Shown piece after piece: positions 10,567-20,700 of a DNA stretch of 64,000 bases. The notes under the pieces are model-generated. The model ran no database searches. It was given only the letters and a program-made list of their open reading frames with translations, and was not told where the DNA came from. The stretch comes from Tetraselmis striata (lineage: Eukaryota; Chlorophyta; Chlorodendrophyceae; Chlorodendrales; Chlorodendraceae). The stretch lies in contig VCJN01001509.1 in NCBI GenBank assembly GCA_006384855.1, positions 40,918 through 104,917 on the forward strand, written 5' to 3'. Each line of letters opens with the position of its first letter. Position 1 is the first letter of the stretch. A program made the translations under genes and the position numbers.

Positions 10567-12385
10567 CAAGAGCCGAAATTGGCATGGTTTAGTGGAAGCA
10601 TGGAGGGAAAACGGAGTCAAGGGGCGTTGTATGTAACGCAACAAAATTGGAAGATGGCGGGCTCTGCTGTTACGGCTGGTTTTATTTCTACTCGTGCCGC
10701 ACACGACTGGGCGCAACTACATGTGAACTAGTAACATGTACCACCTAGTTTCAATGGTAGCTAGAAAAGCGATTAGGAAAGGAGGAAACTCCATAAACTA
10801 GTTTAGATCATGTAGGTTGAGTCAGGTTTTGCCTGTGATGAGCGATCGGAGGGAGCGGTAGATTGATGAAGAAGGGGTAGCACCACGGCAAGAAGGGGGC
10901 ACCGGGAAGGCCACCGCTGCGGAGGCTTGCTGAGCTTGGAGGTGGCGAGGGGGCGCGATGTGACCGAAGAAGAACCGCGCGCCAAGTGAAGGGAGGACGT
11001 TAGGGTCGATGTAGTCATGAACGACGTCGGAGTTCGTAGCGTAGCCCCCTTGGTGGCGAATGTGGGACACCGGAACGCCGATGACGTTAGCACAAGAGGA
11101 TGCACTCTTGCAAAGGCTGTGAGAGTGCCGGAGGAAGTGCCGGCGGGAGGGGTAGCACCAACGAGACTAACAACCCTGGCGAGCCGGTCCGACTTTGTAG
11201 CGGCAGTTCAAGATTTGGACAGCTCGCTCGGGGTGACCGCCCAAAAGTTTGTCTCGGCCAAGGCAGTACGGACAAGGGGTAGACTGTACTTTGTCGATGA
11301 AGTGGTGTATGAGATGGGCGACGCGGAAGACGGTGCTCCGGCACGGGAAGAAGTAGCACACGTAGGTCGTCAGGGCCGCGCCATCCGGCACGCCCGTTCT
11401 CACGGTACACACGCATGGTGATGTTGTAGGAGTCGACATGCACGTACCGCACTCGGCGGGACACGCCTGAAAGTCCCCTTGCAAAGAACATGAAGTTGAC
11501 ACTCGAGACCATGACGAGGGCCTGGAGTCATACTAGTACTTGGGGGGGAGGGGGGGGGGGGCGAGCAGCAACAATCAACTCGGCCCGCACGACGAAAGCC
11601 TAAGCGACATCATGAAGCAGTGGGACTCGTAAAGGGGATGCTGCCTCTATGCGGCGTTGCCTTATTTTTAGCAGCATGCCACGACGCGCGGCGGCGAGGT
11701 GCATATTGTCCTTAGCGACGGGGTCGATGTTGTGCATCTCAAAGAACGTGTTGATTGCTGACACATAGGGCTGCAACGACTTAGGTGCAATGTGGCCCCG
11801 CTCATCAATCCAAGCGATGTACTGCACAACAGTGGCAGTGGTCGCCTCCATCGGGCTGATGTTCTCGAGTCCAAGCAAAACTCCGGGAACTGACACAGCT
11901 TGCCGGCGTAGCTCTTGACCGTCTGGGCCGTGAGAGAGCTGGAGAGTAGGTTGAGGACCCGCTGTCCCAACTCGTCCGAGCCTAACGCTTCATGTAGACG
12001 GGGCCGGAGTGAAGAAGCCATTGGGGCGACAGCTTCGGGCTCGTCAATTACGTAAGTACGGTGATTGGCCGACGGAGTAACATGAGGCCGGTTCATCGGC
12101 CGCGGCGGTTAAAGTGCCGGCGGTTGACCGGTACTTGTTGGACGGGCTAGTCCGGTCAGCAGTAGGGTTTGCGGGGCAAGGTTCGGGACGGAGGGCCGCT
12201 ATGCACGCATGTCGCGCCCGTAGCGCTTGTCCTGCGCGTACCGTACACGGACGGAACATTGGCGTAGCGAACCATTTGCAATAACTAGTGTAACAACCGA
12301 CGGACGCAGTGGTGACATGGTTCGGGAGGCGGATTGTTGAGCCGCCATGTGCAAGTGTGCGGATGCCCAAATCGGCGTCCCATTG
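10567..12385 (-). pseudogene. Tyrosine-recombinase element, copy 1 (decayed)
   Basis: The segment aligns to 54508-56330 of the better-preserved copy at 54443-57690. It contains the 3' direct-repeat region (about 10610-10805), the recombinase C-terminus (the frame containing ATNSDVVHDYIDPNVLP at about 10980-11060, which carries the presumed catalytic Tyr), the central domain, and the N-terminal linker (LHMAAQQSASRTMSPLRPSV near 12340). Multiple frameshifts and an inserted G-rich tract near 11540 break the reading frame. The gag-like ORF and the 5' repeat are missing because the sequence passes directly into satellite DNA at about 12385. Confidence 0.75.
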
Positions 12386-13890
12386 GCGCGCTGTGTGACG
12401 CTCGCGATATATAGCGCGTGCCGTAGTGCATGAGGTCCATAAATAGGTATTCGCACAATGCAGTTTACGGCGCCAAACCGCGGAACCGCACCAAGCAGTT
12501 ATCCGGACGAGCCAGGGCGTGTTAGAGCGTGTCCGGATCGTCGAAATGATGCGTGTCCATGTGTGCGCTCCATGACCACGCTATGCGAGGTCTTCGGTAT
12601 AGCGCGTGCTGAAGTTCGGTAGATTTATTCGGAGCTATGTGGTTTAAGGCACACCCCGCGGAACGGCACCAAGCGGTCACCCGGACAATCCTTGGCATGC
12701 CAGAACGTGTTTGCCCGGCCCGTCTGATTCTAGCCCGTATGCGCGTTCACCCGACGCGGTTGGCGGTGCCGGCTCCGGTATACAACGTGCCATGCTTGAG
12801 GCCCATGAATAGGTATGGACGCAATGCGGCTTAGGGCGCCACTCCGTACGGCACCAAGCGGCCATCAGAACGAGCCGCGGCATATTGGAGCGTATTTGTC
12901 TCGTCTAGTATATGCTTGCCCATGTGCGCGTCTCCTTGGCGCGCTGTGTGACGGTTGCGGTATATAGCGCGGTTGTGCTTGGGGCGCAAAATACGTATGG
13001 GCGCAGAGTGATTTACGGCGCCAAACAGCGGAAGCGCACCAAGCAGTCATCCGGACGAGCCGCGGCATTTAAGAGCGTGTCCGCTTCGTGGAAACAACGC
13101 TTGCCCATCTGCGTGTTCCCTTGCCGCGCTTTGTGAAGTCTCCGGTATAGCGCGCGGCATTATGCTTGACGAGGCGCATCGGTATCGGCGCCATGCGCGT
13201 TAAGGAGCCCAACCGCGGAACCGTACCAAGCGGGCGTCCGGACGAGCCAAGGCGTGTTGGAGCGTGTCCGGATCGTCGAAAAAATGCGTGCTCATATGCA
13301 CTACGTTCCCTAGCCGCGCTATCCGACGTCTTCGGCATAGCGCGTGCCGTTGTTCGGTCGATCTATTCGGAGCTATATGGTTTGAGGCACACCCCGCGTA
13401 ACGGCAACAGACGATCATCCGGACGAGCATCTGCATGCAAGAACGTGTTTGCTCGATCCTTTTGATGCTGGCCCATATGCGCGTTCACTTGACGCGCTTG
13501 GCGGTGCCGGCTCCAGGATAGCACGTGCCGTGCTTGCGAAATGCGGTTTAGGACGCCCCTTCGCGGAACGGCACCAAGCAGTCATCATAACGAGCCGCGG
13601 CATGTTGGAACGTGTTCACCTCGACTAGTAGATGCCTGCCCATATGCGCGTCCCGTAGCCGCGCTCTGCTACTTCGGTATAGCCTGTTCCATGTCTGGGG
13701 CGCATAATATGTATTGGCGCAATGCGGTTTACGGCGCCAACCCGCGGAACTACACCGAGCAATACTCCGGACGAGCCGCGGCATGTTGAAGCGTGTCCAT
13801 TTCGTCGAAACGACGCTTGGCAGTAGGCGCGCTCCCTTGCCGCGCTTTCTGAAGTTTTCGGTATAGCGTGTGCCATACTTGACGACGTGC
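12385..13890. repeat. Satellite array, about 182-bp monomer, 8 units
   Basis: The landmark 'cgccaaaccgcggaacngcaccaagc' recurs, diverged, near 12471, 12655, 12836, 13017, 13208, 13391, 13553 and 13733, giving spacings of 184, 181, 181, 191, 183, 162 and 180 bp. Each monomer also holds 'atccggacgagccgcggcatgttggagcgtgt', 'gcccatatgcgcgtt' and 'ttcggtatagcgcgtgcc' in the same order. Alternate monomers share variants ('ccccgcggaacggcacc' versus 'gcgccaaaccgcggaacc'), suggesting a higher-order dimer. Short ORFs through it repeat the same peptide and are not genes. The monomer length is close to that of many centromeric satellites, but nothing else here shows centromere function. Confidence 0.9.
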
Positions 13891-15010
13891 CATCCCAACC
13901 AATATGGCCGATACCAACGCTATCACGACCACCGTTGAAGGTAGAGAACATGCAAGATCGTCTTCATGCCCGAGGCGGGGGCGTGCCGAGCCTTGGGGAT
14001 CCGTGGGAGGGAGGGTGTGCACCGGGGGCCTCCCATGGTACTTTTTGCTCAATTTTCGTTTTTTAGTGCGATGTGTGAATCCTCATTCATAAAACAGATA
14101 GTCTTTTCCGAGTTGCGTATTTGAGCCAATTTCACTAGATATTGCACTCAGTCCCGGCGCGGTAGAACCCACCGACCCGGATTTTCTCCCATCTCGACAC
14201 CCATTCGCTCAGTGACTAGCACACGACCTTCTTCTAGTATCCAGCCAGCCTAGCCCCCTAATAGTTGTGGCTTTGCTGATGGGGACGCGGGCCATCCAAA
14301 TATCTACCTCTGATGTGATGAGCGCTAGGTTGCCCCATCGTGCCCCCCATTTCCGAGCCAAGAAAGAAAAAAACGTGCAGAATCGGACCACGATCATCCA
14401 CCACATGTAGATGCTCGGTCGACACGCCATCCACCACACCAGACCCATCGATTGTGTATATCTATATCTTCTCGCGACACCAACCGGTACCGGTAGGTGG
14501 GGTGGCTTCTAGGTGAGTTGGGATCCGATGGGACGATGGATAACTGTGATACTCTCGGAAAACAACGGAAATACGGTTTACGGGCAAGGGTTGGACGGGG
14601 GCCAAATCGAAGCACGATTCTTGACATGTGCTTCATCGAATCCCACCCGACACGGCCCATATTCCACTTATAGCACCTAAAAGGCCATGGGTGCTATTAC
14701 ATATGTTCTCGTTCGTGTCGTGTGCAGTTTTGCACTGCATGTGGCTGGTTCAACATGATTCGGGGGTGGGATGGAGATGGTCTTGTTAAAGGTAAATGAG
14801 ACTGCTACACCGAACACGTGCTATATCGCCGGTTTTAAACACCGGGGGGCGGGTGCGCAATGAAGACTCCCTTCCCACACTCGTCGAACGGCCGCCCATC
14901 TAAATTGCCTAATGATGTATAAGTACGAGTTTCATACCGGTCAGAAACGTACGGGTACTATATGGTGTGTATACTTGCCGTCTAATAACCGTTCAGCATG
15001 CTAATGATGC

Positions 15011-15733
15011 GTGGCTAATCGCAATGCTCAACGGCCAAGGCGACCGTGGTGGTGCACCCCCTACACACTATGCGGTACGTCGTGGACTTCTCGTCGTCAT
15101 TTGTACCTTCGCGCGGCGCGTGGCGCGGCATCGATACGTAGCGACAGTGCAATAGATCAATGGACGCCGGGTTGGGGGGGGGGGGGGGGGGGAGAATGGC
15201 GCCCGCGCATCGGCGAACGACTCAGCTCGGAGGCGTGGGGACGCATCACTACGACGGAGCGTGCCGGACCAGACATTTTTCGGTATGTCATGGATTGCCG
15301 CCTCCGCTCCTTGGTCTCGGTCGCCGGGTCGCCTCTCCAAACGAAGGAGGACCCGACCGCCGTAGTCACGGGGGCCCTCAAATATCGCTATAACCGGGAG
15401 CAGGTGGGACAAACGCACATCGCGGCCGTCGAACAGCTCATGGCCGACGCAAGCTTCGACCCCGAGGCGGCCTGCCCACACTCGTTCGACCCGCAGGGCC
15501 GAACGGGGAGGCGGCCATCGTGGCGGGGGCTGATGCCGACATGCTCCGAGATACGCGCAGATTCGTGCGTGGTGGCTTTTCACTCGCATATCGCGGTCAT
15601 ATTGGCGGAGCAAACCCGGCAATTCCGGATCCAGCTTGAGCAACACCTGGATCACCCAAAATGCTTACGCGTGCGGAACATGCCGGCGATCGAACCGGGG
15701 AAGAACGCGCCGCGCGCCGATCCACAATCGTAA
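15011..15733 (+). CDS. Hypothetical protein (possible coding, 240 aa)
   Basis: An open frame crosses the G18 tract and continues into a region of normal amino-acid composition (residues about 85-240) containing DIFRYVMDCRLRSLVSVAGS and HIAAVEQLMADASFDPEAAC. The poly-Gly part suggests the true start lies after the tract, if the frame is real at all. No family recognised. A second plus-strand ORF at 15906-16184, rich in Asp/Glu/Arg, follows in another frame. They could be parts of a gag-like gene or of a host gene; I cannot decide. Confidence 0.25.
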   Translation: MANRNAQRPRRPWWCTPYTLCGTSWTSRRHLYLRAARGAASIRSDSAIDQWTPGWGGGGGGEWRPRIGERLSSEAWGRITTTERAGPDIFRYVMDCRLRSLVSVAGSPLQTKEDPTAVVTGALKYRYNREQVGQTHIAAVEQLMADASFDPEAACPHSFDPQGRTGRRPSWRGLMPTCSEIRADSCVVAFHSHIAVILAEQTRQFRIQLEQHLDHPKCLRVRNMPAIEPGKNAPRADPQS

Positions 15734-15905
15734 TATGCATACCAATCAACGATGGTGCCCGGACCTGCTGTATATGCACCCTGGGCTCCCGGGAAGGAGC
15801 ATTCCGTCCTCGTCACCCTCGCAACCCTCGACGTCTACGGCAGCGGATGACTAGGGCTAACGATCAACTAGAACGAGCGCGCGCGCCGACTTCGCACCTC
15901 GGGGG

Positions 15906-16184
15906 GTGTCGCAGCTCCTCGCCATGCACAATCGCGGCGACCGCCAACGCGAGCGACGCGAGTGCCGTGACGACGAACGCCTGAGTCGCGAAGCCACTCC
16001 GGCCGCCGGCTCTAACGTGGACAACATGGATGAGGACCTACCGCGCCTTGACGAGAACCTCGTGGCTGCCTCACTCCCGGAGACGGGAGCAGTACCGTTT
16101 CTACCGACGACCGCGCACTACGAGTTCGAGACACCGGACGTTACCGCAATAACCAAAACCATGTTGGAACCGACATGCCTTTAA
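15906..16184 (+). CDS. Hypothetical acidic/basic ORF (92 aa)
   Basis: Translation gives MSQLLAMHNRGDRQRERREC then an acidic stretch (NVDNMDEDLPRLDENLVAAS). No domain recognised. It ends 55 bp before the C31 homopolymer. Coding status is doubtful and rests only on its mixed composition. Confidence 0.2.
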   Translation: MSQLLAMHNRGDRQRERRECRDDERLSREATPAAGSNVDNMDEDLPRLDENLVAASLPETGAVPFLPTTAHYEFETPDVTAITKTMLEPTCL

Positions 16185-16238
16185 TCTCCCCGGCGGCGCG
16201 AGCCCTATCCGCCCCGGCAAGATTAGTAGGTGACGTCG

Positions 16239-16271
<33 letters not shown>

Positions 16272-16469
16272 TCCTCTTCCGGCAGCCGCTCTCGCAGCCC
16301 AACGGGCCCACTCCGCCGAGCAACCACCAGCGTCGACTCACCGGCGGGCGGTCTCCCGAGGACGGGGGCCCGTGGGCGCGAGTCGTCGGAAGACCATCTT
16401 AGCTGCGAGACCCTACTAGTGGAGCTAACAGCGGTGGTCCACCGCCAGGAGCCCGATCAACATGCCAAG

Positions 16470-16893
16470 TGGAAGGCTCTAGCTTAAGCCTGTTCTTTAG
16501 GCCCTTTAGGATGCAGCGGAAGGATTTAGAAAGTATGGCCAATCTCTTCTGGCTACAGGGGTTCCGGAGTTATAGGCTGTCTCTGAAATCTACCTAGTAG
16601 ACTTGTCCGAGGCGGTATTTATATCCGACGAGGTCATAGTCATACGTGTGCTAGGTTAGCCGGATGTCATGGGATACCCGTGCTGGGGTAGCCACGCACG
16701 TAAGGCTTGAGTCAGAGAACTCTAGAAAGTTCCAGAACAGTCTTCGGCCTTATACTACTTATATTTATACCCGCAATACTAACGTATACAGCGAGTCGTT
16801 CTACTTATGCGTAGTCGTTCTACTTTAGTGGGCAATTATTCTTGCTAGTATAGCAGAACTACTTTATGGCTAAAGGGAACATGGAGTAAAACA
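16470..16893 (-). repeat. Ty3-B 3' LTR
   Basis: On the minus strand it starts TGTTTTACTCCATG and ends at 16470 in CA. It aligns along its whole length to 47420-47836 with many substitutions and small indels, so this is an old insertion. Immediately upstream in element sense (16894-16905) is the purine run AAGGGGGGAGAG, a good polypurine tract. CCAAG at 16465-16469 is the outer target duplication. Confidence 0.9.
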
Positions 16894-17057
16894 CTCTCCC
16901 CCCTTAGGCACAAGCGTCCTCGCTGTGCATGCGTCACAAAACTACAGTAAACTATAGTCTTGGTCTTGATCTTGAAGTTCAGGCGGAAGGTACTCGGCTT
17001 GGGTAGCGATTCCGGAACCGAATGAAGTCTGGGCTTACAATTAACTGTCGGTATGGT

Positions 17058-17271
17058 TTAGACAGTAAGAACGACCGGAAAATGTAAAATGTCCAAGTGT
17101 TTGACTCCGCGCAGGGGCTCCCATGTGTCTTCGCTATGTACGTTGTACGGGAACGCCCATCGCACTCGAAACAGTAGTCCAATGCCATTGTTGTTGAAGG
17201 CAACATCGAGTATGTCTTGAACATGGAATCGGTTTGTGTCATGGACAATCGGTACTCGTTCAGGCTTCGCC
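17058..17271 (-). pseudogene. Ty3-B chromodomain, separated from its integrase by Ty3-A
   Basis: In the correct frame the minus strand from 17266 reads KPERVPIVHDTNRFHVQDIL, then FRVRWAFPYNVHSEDTWEPL, with a TAA stop at 17058-17060. VQDIL...RVRW...EDTWEPL is a chromodomain signature, expected at the C-terminus of chromoviral Ty3 integrases, where it binds modified histones and guides integration. The upstream part of the same protein lies at 23898 and above, and the frame is continuous when Ty3-A plus one TCGCC duplicate is removed. Confidence 0.88.
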
Positions 17272-17617
17272 TGTAAGTACTCGTGGCAGTACTTAGTGAA
17301 ACAGGGCTCTTACTCGTAGCGTTTGGCGAATTGAGTTGGTTGCAGAATGTAATCTCTTACAACATGCTGGTGGCATTGGATATTTATCCTATAGCGGTCC
17401 AACTGGGCACCGCGGACAGGCAGCTAGTAGCGCTATCCTGATGATTAGGAGTTGTAGCGCGTACTGTATGTTACAAGGAATATTTATTACTGGCGCCTGG
17501 TTGTGGCCGTACCAGTACATAATACGCGTGCTGAAATACAGCAGTACAACAGTAAGATTACTTGGCCATAAAACGTCGCAGGTTGTATTAGGGTAGTCGC
17601 TAGGCGCAACCCTAACA
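17272..17617 (-). repeat. Ty3-A 3' LTR
   Basis: In element sense it starts TGTTAGGGTTGCG and ends CTTACA. The adjacent polypurine tract AGAGGGGTGGGAA is at 17618-17630, directly against the LTR. It differs from the 5' LTR near positions 17303 (G versus T in the other copy) and 17584 (T versus G). Confidence 0.96.
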
Positions 17618-17630
17618 TTCCCACCCCTCT
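17618..17630 (-). promoter_or_regulatory. Ty3-A polypurine tract
   Basis: Read on the minus strand this is AGAGGGGTGGGAA, ending exactly at the first base of the 3' LTR. It is the expected primer for plus-strand DNA synthesis during reverse transcription. Confidence 0.85.
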
Positions 17631-17736
17631 GATAAATGACGAACTGGAAAGTGTCTTTTCGCGTCGCCGAAGGCCTGGCGCAGATGTCGGTTGGCGGTGG
17701 AAGCGTGATATAGCAGTGTCTCAGCAACAGTACGTG

Positions 17737-20700
17737 TCAACGCTCCGGGATGGACTCTGGAAAACGCGGCGGGTGGCGCGCTCGCAGGTTGGCGTATTCC
17801 TTTGAGCGTAGCGTGTCTTGCAGATGTCGGCTCGTCCTCGCGAAATCGTGTAGCGCCTCGACACGTCGCAGCGCGCTGTATGGCTCCCAGCTGTCATGAC
17901 TTGAGTCGTAGTTCAGCCAACGCACCAGAAAGACGAGGCAGAGTCCTCGCTTGTACAGATCCTCGCGGCGCTCGATAGAGAAACCGAGCACGCGTTCAAC
18001 GACGAATTCGTCGACAGGGGGCTCCACACTGGACGGTATTGTATCGGGCTGTGCATCTGGGTTGACGCACTGGCGCAGTCGACTGATGTGAAACACATTG
18101 TGGCAGTCGAACGTTGGTGGCAGGCGCAGACGATACGCCTGGCTGGAGATCTTGGCTGTGACCGGGTAGGGGCCGATGTAGCGCTGTCGGAACTTGCGCG
18201 CCGGCTGGTTGCGTATGAGCAAGTGCTCCGTTGAGAGCCAGACTTTGTCTCCTTCTGCGAACTCAACAGGGCTGGTTTTGCGGTCGGCATAGACCTTTTG
18301 ATATTCATCAGCAAGCTTCAGTTGCTCAGTAATAAACATGTGAATATCTTGAATATTTGCAACTGTGTTGCGTGCATCTTGGTTGGTAGTAGCAATCAGA
18401 TCAGGTGGTGTCAGTGGCATCATGCCATAAATTGCCTCAAAAGGGGCATAATGTGTTGCTGAATGGACTGAATTGTTGTAAGAAAATTCAGCAAGAGCCA
18501 AATGACTTAACCAAGAGTCATGTTGCTTGTGAACAAACGCACGTAATATTTGCTCAATAGTTCTATGGGTGCGTTCAGTTTGACCGTCAGTTTGCGGGTG
18601 ATAAGCGCTGGAAATATTTAGCTTAGTTTGCAGAGCTGTAAACAATGATTTCCAGAACACTGAAGTGAACCTGGGATCTCTGTCAGAGATGATACATCTG
18701 CTGAGACCATGGTGTCTGTAAATATTGTCCAAATATAATCTGGCCAGCTGTGTCGCATCAATCTTAATATTGCATGGCACAAAATGTGACTGTTTGGTGA
18801 ATGTATCAACAAACGTAGCAATAGCATCGTAGCCATCCACCTCAGGTAAGTTGGTTATAAAATCCATTGAGATTATCTCCCAAGGCTTGGTTGCCTTTGG
18901 CAAGGGAAATAAAGAACCATGAGGCTTGGTGGTAGTTGTTTTGATTCTAACGCAAGTATCACAGTGTTTGCAGTAATGCTTGACTGTGGTATTCATACGT
19001 GGCCACCAAAACATACGCAGTATGTTGGCAAGAGTGCGGGTATGGTTGGGGTGTCCATTACCAACATGATACTCCTCAATGATAAGTTTTCTCAGTTCAG
19101 AATCATTGGGTATACAGACCTTATCTGCCATGTAGTAGAGACCACCAGTCTCATCTTGTCGCACGCCGTTGGGGGTGCGTCCATGACTGTAGGCAACATC
19201 AGTGATGTAGGCAGCTTTGATCTTGTTTATTAGCTTGCTGTCAATCTGCAAGGCGGACATTGCTGACAAATAGTCCTGCATTTGTTCAAGGTCAGCTTCG
19301 ACCAGCTGGTTTTCATATTCAGTCAATGCATAATGCAAGTCAGGGCGGCGAGAGAGAGCATCAGCCTCATTGTCAGCGCCTTTGCGATATAATATCCGCA
19401 ACACAGGCTCATTAGTCTGTGGGTTGACTGCCATGTATGGTGAGATTTCATGTAACCATAGGGCATGGCGTCTGCCTAGTCCTTCCTGTGTAGGCAAATG
19501 CCTCAATGTGGCATGGTCAGTTATAACTGTAATACGGCGACTGCCTTCCAAATAGCAGCGCCATTCTTTCAGAGCACACACCACACCCAAGAGCTCTTGG
19601 TCATAGGTGGGATAATTTGTTTGTGCAGCCTGCAATGTCTTTGCATAATAGCTGCAAGGGTGTAAGTGGCCATCAGCATTAGCCTGGAGCAGAACTGCAC
19701 CCAAGGCATATTTGCTGGCGTCAGTAGCCACTACAAACTCAGCATCTTTGCCGGTGACAGGGCTTGCCAGCACTGGGGACTGGCACAAGGCTTGCTTCAG
19801 TTTTACAAATGCAGCTTGGCATTCAACTGTCCAATCAAATATGTTATCCTTTCTTGTGAGGGCATATAACGGTGCTGCAATAGCAGAATAATTGCGCACA
19901 TAGCGTCGGTAAAAATTGCAGAAACCAAGATATTGTTGGACATTTTGAACGTTCTTAGGCCTGGGCCAATCCTGAACAGCCTTGATTTTATTAGGCGAGG
20001 GTCTTAGGCCAGCGTGTGATACCATATGTCCAAGGTATTCTAGTTCATTCTTGGCAAACCAGCATTTCTGTAATCGTAGTCTAATGTCATTAGACTCGAG
20101 CATAGTAAGAGCTGTGTCCAAATGTTGCAAATGTTCCTCAAGCGAGTTGCTAAAAATTAAGACATCATCCAGGTATACAAGTATAAAGGTATGCTTGTGT
20201 GGCTGGAGTATAGATGTCATCAGGCGTTGAAAAGAGGAGGGAGCACTAGTGAGTCCAAATGGCATTACTAGCCACTCGAATTGGCCATAGACAGTTCGGA
20301 ACGCTGTCTTAGGAACATCAGGTGGATTAATCCGGAGTTGGTGATAACCTAAGGCGAGATCAAGAGCTGAATAGACAGTAGCACCAGATAGCATATCAAG
20401 TAATGCATCAGCAGGTGGAACAGGGAACTCGACCTTTTTGGTGTACTTATTCAATTGACGGTAGTCAATGCACATGCGCAGACCGCCATTGGCCTTGCGG
20501 GCGAAGAGAACAGGAGCTGCATATGGAGAGAAGGACTCCTGTATAAACTGTTTCTCAAGAAAAGAATCCAGTTGTGTTCTTAGTTCCTCTAATTCTGCAG
20601 GTGATAATCTGTATATTTTTCCAGCAGGTACTTGAGCATCATGAACAAGAGGGATCTCATGATCAAGACCAGGGCGTAATTGTGGAAGGTTGTCAAGCGG

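Larger units (their letters stand above)
13900..16464. other. Unclassified region left of the Ty3-B insertion
   Basis: No known domain was recognised. It contains G18 at 15175-15192 and C31 at 16239-16269. Plus-strand ORFs in its second half are listed separately. The 13900-14960 part holds nothing beyond the 40-bp repeat at 14106-14145. Confidence 0.35.

Noticed and set aside
12385-13890. CRISPR-like array
   Set aside because: Monomers are contiguous, about 182 bp, and diverge along their whole length; there are no short identical repeats with unique spacers and no cas genes.
16979-17248. An 89-aa minus-strand ORF containing SNTWTFYIFRS
   Set aside because: The genuine frame of this region is the Ty3-B chromodomain (17058-17271); this ORF is out of frame with it.
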